From Bacteroidales bacterium (lineage in GTDB: Bacteria > Bacteroidota > Bacteroidia > Bacteroidales > F082), in contig JAFYJV010000030.1 of NCBI GenBank assembly GCA_017537965.1, forward strand, positions 1-64,000: 64,000 bases of DNA, written 5' to 3'. The notes under the pieces are model-generated. The model saw only the letters and a list, made by a program, of their open reading frames with translations, did not search any database and had not been told where the DNA came from. Below, in pieces: positions 39,862-47,710 of the stretch. The position numbers and the translations under genes are program-made. Within the stretch, counting starts at the first letter, position 1; every line of letters begins with the position of its first letter.

Positions 39862-41522
39862 TGAAAAAGAACTTCTGCAAAATATTGTGTTTCGTTACGA
39901 TGGCGTGTTTCGTGCTCGTCTTCGTCCAGGAAAAATGGCGGCCTTTTGAACCAAAGCCGTTGGCAGGAGTGAATTTCACTACCGAATTCCCCGCTTTTAC
40001 GTTGGAAAACTACACCTCTGGAAACCTGCAACGCGACTTGGAACAATATAGCAAAGAGAACTTCGGCTTCCGTGAATGGGCAATCAGGCTTTACAACCAG
40101 TATTCATATAGCTGTTTCAACAAGACCTACTGTCACTTTATCGTCCCCGGGAAAGACGGTTATTTGTTTTATACCGAGGCTTTTAGTGAGTATTATGGCA
40201 TCGAACCGCTTCATTTTTACAAGACCTATGACAATGCAAGGAAATGGGCTCGGAAAAACGTTGGGATGATGAACAAGCTTCGTTATGTTCTGAAAGAATA
40301 CGGCATTGAATTCCTGTGCTTTATGGCTCCAGACAAAGCCGAAATCTATTCTGAATACCTTCCGTACCACGAGCCGCCCACTCCCGACGTCATTCACACG
40401 GCAGCCTATTACGACTCGCTGATGACCGCCATCGACTTCCCTCACGTGGAGATGACAAAATGGTACCAAGCCATGAAAGACACGGCTTCATTCCCCCTCT
40501 TCCCCAAGCGCGACACCCATTGGCGCTATTCTGCCGTCTTTGGTTATGACAGTCTTTTCAGCTACATGGACAACCTCAACCATTTCGGCATTCCCGACAT
40601 CCATGTCAACAAGCTGATAAAGCTTGACACGATGTATCCCGAAAACGACGAACAGACCCTCAACCTCATGTTCCCTATCGGAAACGACTCGCCAAAATAC
40701 CGTGCCGACATCACTGTTGACTGCGGTGAAGGTTGTCGCAAGCCCAAGGTGCTTTTTGTCGGCGATTCTTTCATTTGGGACCTGGAGACATACATGCCTT
40801 GGAAAGAAATCCTTGAAGATGTGGAGATTTGGTTTTATAACAAATCCGCTTTTGTGGGTTTCGAGAAAGAGAAACATCCCATCACCGAAATCAACAGGCT
40901 GCGTTCCATTTTGAATGCCGATTATGTGGTTTGGTATTCCTCGGGTTACCAATGGAGCCGCGCTTCATACAACTTTGTCGAAGACGCCCTGCTGCTGCTT
41001 TGCGTTTCCGACAGCCTCTTTGATGCCCAGATTCCATGGGTGATGGACAGCTTGCAACATGACGTTTGTGAAGACAGTCTGAGGGCACACGCCATCAAGA
41101 CCCTGAAGAACAATCCCGAGCTTATCCCTGGCTTGGATGGCGATGCCATGCCGACCATCCGCAACACGCAAGCCATTGCCTTGGCGCAACAAGCCAATGC
41201 CATCGCCAACGACAAGCAATGGAACGTCGCCTTGCACATCCAAGCCTCAAGGACAGGCCGCCTTTTCGACGACATCTTAGACGAAGAGGCCGAAAACGTG
41301 TTGTCAGGTCGCCCCTTGATACGCCAAGAAATCCAAGTGGACACAGCCTCTATCATCGAATTTGAAGTCGGCAAGCTGATGGACCAATGGCGCAATAACG
41401 AAGAAAGCATCAAGTTCCTGGAAAACAAAGCCCAGGAGCGAGGCGTGACCTTTGAGGAGATCCTGGAAGCCGATGCCCGTTGGGTAGTCAACGAAAAGCT
41501 GGCAAACGGGGAACTGTTTTAA
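39861..41522 (+). CDS. SGNH/AlgX-like O-acetyltransferase partner 5, with complete catalytic signature
   Basis: A protein of 553 residues. N-terminal anchor KILCFVTMACFVLVFVQE, KENFGFREWAIRLYNQYSY, a CFMAPDKAEIYSEYLP loop, and the only canonical DTHW motif of the five (KRDTHWRYS, Asp at about 218, His at about 220), with the nucleophile Ser at about 303 in FVGDSFIWD. This is the member most likely to be fully active as an AlgX/AlgJ-type enzyme. The C-terminus has MPTIRNTQAIALAQQ and two helical modules, NAIANDKQWNVALHI and IEFEVGKLMDQW ... ERGVTFEEILEADARW. It overlaps MBOAT 4 by 1 bp and ends 33 bp before the convergent GH16-like gene. Confidence 0.87.
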   Translation: MKKNFCKILCFVTMACFVLVFVQEKWRPFEPKPLAGVNFTTEFPAFTLENYTSGNLQRDLEQYSKENFGFREWAIRLYNQYSYSCFNKTYCHFIVPGKDGYLFYTEAFSEYYGIEPLHFYKTYDNARKWARKNVGMMNKLRYVLKEYGIEFLCFMAPDKAEIYSEYLPYHEPPTPDVIHTAAYYDSLMTAIDFPHVEMTKWYQAMKDTASFPLFPKRDTHWRYSAVFGYDSLFSYMDNLNHFGIPDIHVNKLIKLDTMYPENDEQTLNLMFPIGNDSPKYRADITVDCGEGCRKPKVLFVGDSFIWDLETYMPWKEILEDVEIWFYNKSAFVGFEKEKHPITEINRLRSILNADYVVWYSSGYQWSRASYNFVEDALLLLCVSDSLFDAQIPWVMDSLQHDVCEDSLRAHAIKTLKNNPELIPGLDGDAMPTIRNTQAIALAQQANAIANDKQWNVALHIQASRTGRLFDDILDEEAENVLSGRPLIRQEIQVDTASIIEFEVGKLMDQWRNNEESIKFLENKAQERGVTFEEILEADARWVVNEKLANGELF

Positions 41523-41555
41523 TGGGTTTTTGGTCTGGATACCCAGACACGGCAC

Positions 41556-43526
41556 TTACTCCACTACGATCTCATAAACCCTTCCCTCAATATCTGTCCT
41601 ATTGTAAGGGATCAGCCCCTGCTCCCAGACGATGGGCGGCCACCACTCGGAATAATGGTATTCTTGGGTGACGACGCAACGCATCTGGTTGTTGGGGATG
41701 CTGGTAAACTGGTTGTCCATGTAACCCATCAGGCGCATGTGATCCGGGTCGGGGCCCAGTCTCCAGATGATCTCGGTGGGACGCCATTCAATCTCGTAGT
41801 AGTACCACGGCTCCTTGAAATCCTTGTTGCTCATCGGGGCGCGCTCTGTCAGGGCTTTGTAGAGCTTGTACCAGCGGAGGGTCTCGAACTTGTTGTTTTT
41901 GTCGTAAGGTATCGTGTCGATGCCCCAAGAGAAATACTTCGGCGAAGGCACGGCAAGGTCCCAGTTGGTGCAGCAGTACATCACATCGTCGTTCAAGGTC
42001 TCGTCCTCCACCACGCATACGGAATCGGCGCGCCGGCCATAATAGTCCTTTGGCCAAAAACGGGAAGCCTTCACGATCTCGATGTCAATCTCAGAGTAAT
42101 GGTAATCGGGATGACGCACGGGGTTTTCGCTGTCATCGTTCTTGTCAACATAGCCTCCTTCAGCCTCGTCGTGACGGCGGTTGTTCCATGCGTGGTTATC
42201 GCTATAAATCAGCCAGAAAGCGTATGTCAAGCCGTTCCAGATGTTTTCGTCGTTGAGCATCACGGGGAACTTGATCTTGCCAGTGAACTTGCCGTAGGTG
42301 AAGCCCACACGGGTGCGGATGCCGGTGGATTCCTTGTGAAGGTCGTTGAGGTCGTCGTTGCCCGGGTTGATCAAAGTGATGTAGCTCCCGTCGTCGGCCA
42401 CACGTACGGTTTGGCAGGGGGTCTTGGAGACCACTGGGTAGTTCCAATTCAGTTGAGCAGAATCGTACTTTACTTTGTTGGCTTCGTATTCCGCCCGGGT
42501 ATAAGGCTCCTCCCCCACCACGTCTTGGATGACAGGGATGTTGCGCAAGGTGTATTGTTGGCTTATCGAGCTGAAAAACTGTTCGAAGAGGGCGTGTTGG
42601 TACAAGGAGTCATTCGTGCCGCATTGGCAACTTGTGGTGTCAATAGAATATCCTTCGTTGTTGACAGTTGCTCCGTCGATGAACACCCCTTGGTTGGCGG
42701 TGATCACGGCACGTGTCTTCAATTGGCGCTTGCTCTTGACCACTTTGACATGCTTTGAAGGATGCGTCTCAAACCAGCCAAAGGGGTTCACAAAGGCCCC
42801 GTTTTCGTCGGTGTTGCCGATATGTTGGATATAATCGGGGATCTCGTTCAAGCCCTCTTCGTCGCAAAGCACCAGCATGAAGCTGTATCTTCCCACGCGG
42901 GGATTGCGTTTCCAACGATGGTTGATGTCACCGTGGTTGCGATTTTCACTGATCACCCAAAGGGCATCGAGGTAAAGCTGTTGGTCAACAGTCACACCGT
43001 TGCGTTCGGCTTTCTCCACAATGCTGTTGTACCATTCAGGCACGTTATGGATGGCGTCAATGACCGACTGAACGTGTTGCGGATTGAAATTGTTTTCCGA
43101 CAAGTCGGCGCCGTAGTATCTCTTTTCGTCACGAGGATTGCCCACTATGCGCAATTCATCCCTGACCACCCTTTTCTCGATAGGTTTGAAGCCGATGGCG
43201 ACGTCTTCCCAGCTACCATAGAAATTCTCGCACGAGAGCGCACTTGTGTCGGGGAACTTATAGGAGTCGTTCTGATAATAGATCTTGTAATACCAGCCTT
43301 TTTTCGGGGCAATAAAGCGAAATCCGAAGGCACCCGACTCGACCTGCTTTGCCGAAGGAAGATAGATGCCGTCGGTCACCGCGTTTTCAAGGTCCATGTC
43401 AAGGCACACGGTGCGCACACCCTTGAAGTTGGTCATGGGACGGAAATGGCAGTTCACGCGTTGGTGGATGAAGAAGGCTAGCACAAGGGCGAGCGGCAAG
43501 AGCAAGATAATTAAGCGTTTTTTCAT
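41556..43526 (-). CDS. GH16-like jelly-roll protein sharing a module with the SGNH proteins
   Basis: A protein of 656 residues with an N-terminal anchor (LIILLLPLALVLAFFIHQR). Residues about 465-490 read HYSEIDIEIVKASRFW, which fits the GH16 catalytic signature E-(I)-D-(I)-E. Flanking FTYGKFTGKIKFPVML and WYYYEIEWRPTEIIWRL are the beta strands typical of that fold. At about 155-200 it carries SVIDAIHNVPEWYNSIVEKA then NGVTVDQQLYLDALWV, nearly the same module as found at the C-termini of the SGNH proteins. It overlaps the CotH gene by 4 bp and is convergent to the acyl-transfer array. I infer a surface glycan-cleaving or glycan-binding protein acting on the polymer that the array acylates. Confidence 0.65.
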   Translation of the reverse strand: MKKRLIILLLPLALVLAFFIHQRVNCHFRPMTNFKGVRTVCLDMDLENAVTDGIYLPSAKQVESGAFGFRFIAPKKGWYYKIYYQNDSYKFPDTSALSCENFYGSWEDVAIGFKPIEKRVVRDELRIVGNPRDEKRYYGADLSENNFNPQHVQSVIDAIHNVPEWYNSIVEKAERNGVTVDQQLYLDALWVISENRNHGDINHRWKRNPRVGRYSFMLVLCDEEGLNEIPDYIQHIGNTDENGAFVNPFGWFETHPSKHVKVVKSKRQLKTRAVITANQGVFIDGATVNNEGYSIDTTSCQCGTNDSLYQHALFEQFFSSISQQYTLRNIPVIQDVVGEEPYTRAEYEANKVKYDSAQLNWNYPVVSKTPCQTVRVADDGSYITLINPGNDDLNDLHKESTGIRTRVGFTYGKFTGKIKFPVMLNDENIWNGLTYAFWLIYSDNHAWNNRRHDEAEGGYVDKNDDSENPVRHPDYHYSEIDIEIVKASRFWPKDYYGRRADSVCVVEDETLNDDVMYCCTNWDLAVPSPKYFSWGIDTIPYDKNNKFETLRWYKLYKALTERAPMSNKDFKEPWYYYEIEWRPTEIIWRLGPDPDHMRLMGYMDNQFTSIPNNQMRCVVTQEYHYSEWWPPIVWEQGLIPYNRTDIEGRVYEIVVE

Positions 43527-45346
43527 TGTTTCACGATTTTTACAGCCCGGCTGCCAACTTTAAGCAAATAAACACCACTCGTCAGGTTGAGGCTAAGGGA
43601 CAGTTCATTGGATCCTTTGGCAATCATGGCGGATTGTGAATAGACCTTGCGTCCCAACAAATCGTAGAGAACGATCTGCTCACAGCAGTAGTTTTCAGCA
43701 TCAATCAGCAGACGCAAGTCGCCTTGGGTGGGATTGGGGTAGCACAGAAACGAAACTGGACTATCCTCCAGCCCAACAATCTCTTCATAAAAGTTGTCCA
43801 GGCCATTCCGTATCCGTGTATTCAGATAGGCAAGAAAATTGTTGATTATGGTTAAATCTCTTTCCCATTGTTCCACATCAGCGGGAAAACCGAACCGACT
43901 GCACTGATTGGGTATTTCGGGCTCGATAGTCTCCCGCAACATATTGAAATAGTAATGAGTGTTGGAGTACTGGAGCCCTTCCGACATCAATTCATAAAAA
44001 CGAAAATAGAAACGCTCCATAAAACGAGGATTCCTGATCAGCTTTCTGAAAAACAAGGTCGATTCAGCATTTGCCCAACTGTGGACACCTATCGAATCTA
44101 TGGCATTGTTAAAGGTTCCACAATCCCATGCAAAACAGGAGTCACCGTCATAGAAAATCCACCGCCATTTTCCATCGCCCCGCTGCCAACAACGGATATT
44201 GTGTATCGGCCAGTCAAAATTGCAAGAATAAATCTCATAAATCCAATAGTCGATGAAATTATTCATGTCGATGCGCTCCTCCATTATCTCATAATCGGCT
44301 TCAGACGACATGTCTGCACTCTCGACCCACTGGCACAATTCCAACCAGTTTGTACTATCTCCATGATCCAATTTGTTCCAATCCTTGATGATATTGATTT
44401 CGTCAGTATCAAAACCATAATGGTCTTCTATATAATGCTCATCTGGAGTCTCCTCTATAGCATAGATCCCCCAATACTCCCCGTTGAGATAAAGCACTGA
44501 TAATCGAAAAGCCAATCCGTCAACATCAAGTCCTCTGACAACACTCTGACTAAGAACGTCTTGTATTCCCGTTGTATTCCCAACATTACAGCAAAAAGGC
44601 CTTATGACCAAATGTTTGAAACTATTGTTGGGGATTTCTTGAAAGAAAGCGTGATTGAAACGCTTTTTACCATATTCTTCCCGTGCCAGGACTTTAAGAT
44701 TCTTTTGCGGCAGCCTACGAGAAGCACCTCCATGGGTTCTCAGCCCAGCCCGCTGATTAATTCCCGTATTGTCGCTTTCATAAAACTCCACATTGCAACC
44801 TCTTTCCCATTCTCGACCTCTCTGATAATAATTACCGGAATTCACTGGATCCCACTGATGGATACCTGGCACAAAAATGCCTGTCTCAAAGTCAAACAAA
44901 TCCAAAGAGTCGGCACATATCGAAACCACCGGCAGCCCATGCGTGTCGCAATCCAAGGCATGGATGAAGTAACTATTGGTGGCCACTTCGCTGATACAGC
45001 TATCGTTCTCGTCGAATACCGCGGCGCGAATCACAATGCAATGCTGCACCGAGTCGGGAACATACACCAAGTCACTAGGAGAGATCTGGATGGTGTAGAT
45101 GTCGGAGGTGGAATAAAGGCTTTCGTCCAACAGCAGCGGCTCGGTGTAGCGCCGAGACTGTGCTGTTGGACGATTGCCATTAGTGGTGAAACGGATATGG
45201 TGTTGCTGATAGAAAGGGAAGATCTCCAATATGGGGGATTCCTCATAAAAACCGCCCGGCACCGAGAAGCAAGCCTTCTCAGCTGGCTGACTTGTGCCGA
45301 AAAACGGCAGCATCAACAGGGACAATATCAGCAACCATCTTTTCAT
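43523..45346 (-). CDS. CotH-like protein with type IX secretion sorting domain
   Basis: A protein of 607 residues. A signal peptide (LLILSLLMLPFFGTSQ) is followed by a beta-rich HYR/CHB-like region (HHIRFTTNGNRPTAQS, the chitobiase-type C-terminal fold). The CotH core follows: GLRTHGGASRRLPQKNLKV, YLNGEYWGIYAIEETPDEHY, NFDWPIHNIRCWQRGDGKWR, WIFYDGDSCFAWD. CotH proteins can be atypical kinases; the DGD in IFYDGDSCF may correspond to the metal-binding site. The last 85 residues end in FLCYPNPTQGDLRLLI and SGVYLLKVGSRAVKIVKQ, the type A sorting signal of the type IX system, so the protein goes to the cell surface. It is co-transcribed with the GH16-like gene (4-bp overlap). Confidence 0.85.
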   Translation of the reverse strand: MKRWLLILSLLMLPFFGTSQPAEKACFSVPGGFYEESPILEIFPFYQQHHIRFTTNGNRPTAQSRRYTEPLLLDESLYSTSDIYTIQISPSDLVYVPDSVQHCIVIRAAVFDENDSCISEVATNSYFIHALDCDTHGLPVVSICADSLDLFDFETGIFVPGIHQWDPVNSGNYYQRGREWERGCNVEFYESDNTGINQRAGLRTHGGASRRLPQKNLKVLAREEYGKKRFNHAFFQEIPNNSFKHLVIRPFCCNVGNTTGIQDVLSQSVVRGLDVDGLAFRLSVLYLNGEYWGIYAIEETPDEHYIEDHYGFDTDEINIIKDWNKLDHGDSTNWLELCQWVESADMSSEADYEIMEERIDMNNFIDYWIYEIYSCNFDWPIHNIRCWQRGDGKWRWIFYDGDSCFAWDCGTFNNAIDSIGVHSWANAESTLFFRKLIRNPRFMERFYFRFYELMSEGLQYSNTHYYFNMLRETIEPEIPNQCSRFGFPADVEQWERDLTIINNFLAYLNTRIRNGLDNFYEEIVGLEDSPVSFLCYPNPTQGDLRLLIDAENYCCEQIVLYDLLGRKVYSQSAMIAKGSNELSLSLNLTSGVYLLKVGSRAVKIVKQ

Positions 45347-45403
45347 TCCGTTTTCCCAGGAGTGTCGATAAAAAACTCCTGCGAGGTTCGGTTTTCAACT
45401 AAA

Positions 45404-47671
45404 TTACTTTCCCCTTTTAGCCTTGATGACTTTTTTGGGGGCCGGTTCTTCAACCACCTCTTCAACCTCTTCTTCCTCACGGATGGGCTGAGGCTCGCTC
45501 TTGCGGATATCGAGCTCGTTGATGATGTTGGTGGCGCCAGCATACTTGTCGATGACGAAGAGCACATAACGGGCATCCACGTTGATGGTACGCTGGAGCT
45601 TGGGCTCGAAGTTGACGTCACCGCTCATGGCTTCCCAGTTGCCGTCGAAGGCCAAGCCGATGAGCTCGCCCTTGCCGTTCATGATGGGGCTGCCGGAGTT
45701 GCCGCCAGTGATGTCGTTGGTGGAGAGGAAGCAAACCACAAGCTCACCGTTCTCGTCGGCATACGGACCGAAATCCTTCTTCTCGATAAGGTCGATCAAA
45801 CGCTTGGGAGCATCGAACTCATAGTCGCCGGGGACATACTTCTCAAGGATGCCGTTGGCGGTGCAGATGTAGTCGTAATGGACAGCGTCGGCGGGCATGT
45901 AGTCCTGCACGGAGCCATAGCTCATACGCATGGTGGAGTTGGCGTCGGGATAGAGGCATTTGTCGGGATACATCTCGGCATAGTACTCACGCAGACCCTT
46001 CACGAAGACATGGTCGTTTTCGGCAGTGGCGGTCATGGCACTACGATAGGCCGGGACGGCATTCATGATGACGTCGGTCAGTTGCTGGCTGATCTGGAAG
46101 GCATAGTCTTTCTTCATCTTCTTGACGTTGGGCTTGGCGATGAAGGCCTTGATGCTTTCCGGGGTGGCGAAGAGGGAGTTCTCATAGACGTAGTCGGCGA
46201 AAGCGTCGATGTCGCCCTTGAACTTCTTGTCGATGACCTTGCTGTAGAACTCGGGAAGCTCAGCCTCGTCGAAGGCGTTGCGATAGAGTTTCAGCATCTC
46301 GGCAAACATCTTGTGTTCCACCTTGGGATCGGTCTCGGCAAACATGGCATCCACATCCATTTCCTGAAGCTCCATGGCGGCGGCTTCCATCATCTCTTTG
46401 TCTTTACTGTCAGCAGCCATATAATAACCCATGAAAGCGGAGGCGTTACCCACAGGACCAGCCTGGGAGACGAAGTTCGGATAATAGACGTATTTGGCAA
46501 CCTCGCCAAGCTTTCCGTATGCATCCTGCAGATTCGAGAGGGCTTGCTTGTATTCTTCCTTGTTGTTGCGGTTCACCCACAGCATGAAGTTGCTCTCGAG
46601 TTTCACCTTGGCCTCGCTGACCTTGTTCTTGCGGAGCATGGTGCATTGTCCGATGAAGTTCTTCCAGGTGTTGGCCAGACCGGCGTGGTTGTCGGCATAC
46701 ATCAGGTTGATGGCGTCGTCTTTCTGCATGAACTCATCCATCACTTCAAGCTCTTTGCCGAAGATGTCGATGATGATGGGATAGAACGTATCCACGTTGT
46801 AGTCGATGCCATAGCTCGACATGTAGCGTTCGGTGCTGCCCGGGAAGCCCCAGATCATGGTGAAGTCGTCTTGCTTCACGCCGTCGAGGCTGATGGGGAG
46901 ATGCCATTTCGGCACCAGCGGCACGTTGTCTTTTGAGTATTCTGCCGGGTTGCCGTCCTTGTCGGCATACACGCGGAAGATGCTGAAGTCGCCGGTGTGA
47001 CGGGGCCACATCCAGTTGTCGGTGTCGCCGCCGAACTTGCCGATGGATGAGTTGGCCACACCCACCAGACGCACGTCGGTATAGACTTGATACACAAACA
47101 TATAATACTCGTTGCCTTCAAAGAAACCTTTGATGACGGGGTTGTATTTGCCATTTTCGGAGGCAGCTTCCTGCAGCTCTTTGATCTTGGCGGAGATGGC
47201 TTTGCCACGGGCTTGCCAATCCATGTCGTCGGTGACCACGCCGAGGACGTCGTTGGTGACGTCTTCCATGCGGATGAGGAACGAGGCGGTCATCTCGGGA
47301 GCGGGCAGTTCTTCGCCGTAGTTCTTGGCCCAGAAGCCGTCTTTCAGATAGTCATGTTCCACGGAGCTGAGCTTTTGGATGGCGCTGTAACCGCAGTGGT
47401 GGTTGGTGAAGAGCAGTCCTTTTTCGGAGACGATCTCACCTGTGCAGAAGAAGCCTGTGGGTTTCGGAGTGCTTCCCAGGCCCACGATGGCGTCTTTCAA
47501 GCTGTTGTGGTTGATACTGTAGATCTCTTCAGGTGTCAACTGCAGACCCATTTTCTGCATATCGACATAGTTCAGGCGCTCCACGAACATCGGGAGCCAC
47601 ATGCCTTCGTCGGCATACACTCTGCCCATCATAGCCATGATGGCGAGAGCAAATACGAATAGTCTTTTCAT
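45404..47671 (-). CDS. dpp7: S46 family dipeptidyl peptidase (DPP7 type)
   Basis: A protein of 755 residues with signal peptide (RLFVFALAIMAMMGRVYA) and the mature start DEGMWLPMFVERLN typical of S46. The catalytic triad is visible: His in LLFTNHHCGYSAIQ (about 91-92), Asp in MWPRHTGDFSIF (about 225), and Ser in ITGGNSGSPIMNGKG (about 657). The specificity site reads LAFDGNWEAMSGD; Gly after FD marks DPP7 (hydrophobic P1) rather than DPP11, where Arg is found. It cleaves dipeptides from peptides in the periplasm for amino-acid uptake, as in asaccharolytic Bacteroidota. The C-terminal EEEVEEVVEEPAPKKVIKAK is an acidic low-complexity tail not common in the family. The M49 gene lies 40 bp upstream. 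Confidence 0.93.
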   Translation of the reverse strand: MKRLFVFALAIMAMMGRVYADEGMWLPMFVERLNYVDMQKMGLQLTPEEIYSINHNSLKDAIVGLGSTPKPTGFFCTGEIVSEKGLLFTNHHCGYSAIQKLSSVEHDYLKDGFWAKNYGEELPAPEMTASFLIRMEDVTNDVLGVVTDDMDWQARGKAISAKIKELQEAASENGKYNPVIKGFFEGNEYYMFVYQVYTDVRLVGVANSSIGKFGGDTDNWMWPRHTGDFSIFRVYADKDGNPAEYSKDNVPLVPKWHLPISLDGVKQDDFTMIWGFPGSTERYMSSYGIDYNVDTFYPIIIDIFGKELEVMDEFMQKDDAINLMYADNHAGLANTWKNFIGQCTMLRKNKVSEAKVKLESNFMLWVNRNNKEEYKQALSNLQDAYGKLGEVAKYVYYPNFVSQAGPVGNASAFMGYYMAADSKDKEMMEAAAMELQEMDVDAMFAETDPKVEHKMFAEMLKLYRNAFDEAELPEFYSKVIDKKFKGDIDAFADYVYENSLFATPESIKAFIAKPNVKKMKKDYAFQISQQLTDVIMNAVPAYRSAMTATAENDHVFVKGLREYYAEMYPDKCLYPDANSTMRMSYGSVQDYMPADAVHYDYICTANGILEKYVPGDYEFDAPKRLIDLIEKKDFGPYADENGELVVCFLSTNDITGGNSGSPIMNGKGELIGLAFDGNWEAMSGDVNFEPKLQRTINVDARYVLFVIDKYAGATNIINELDIRKSEPQPIREEEEVEEVVEEPAPKKVIKAKRGK

Positions 47672-47710
47672 TTTATTTAAGTTAAATTCTGTCTTCTTAC
47701 TTCTGACTTC

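Noticed and set aside
41533-41548. Hairpin gtctgg/ccagac in the convergent gap after the last SGNH gene
   Set aside because: It is not followed by a T-run on either strand, so it is not a convincing terminator.
44561-46936. Plus-strand open frame of 791 codons
   Set aside because: It is antisense to the CotH and DPP7 genes; the sequence is low-complexity Val/Gly/His from the complementary codon bias.
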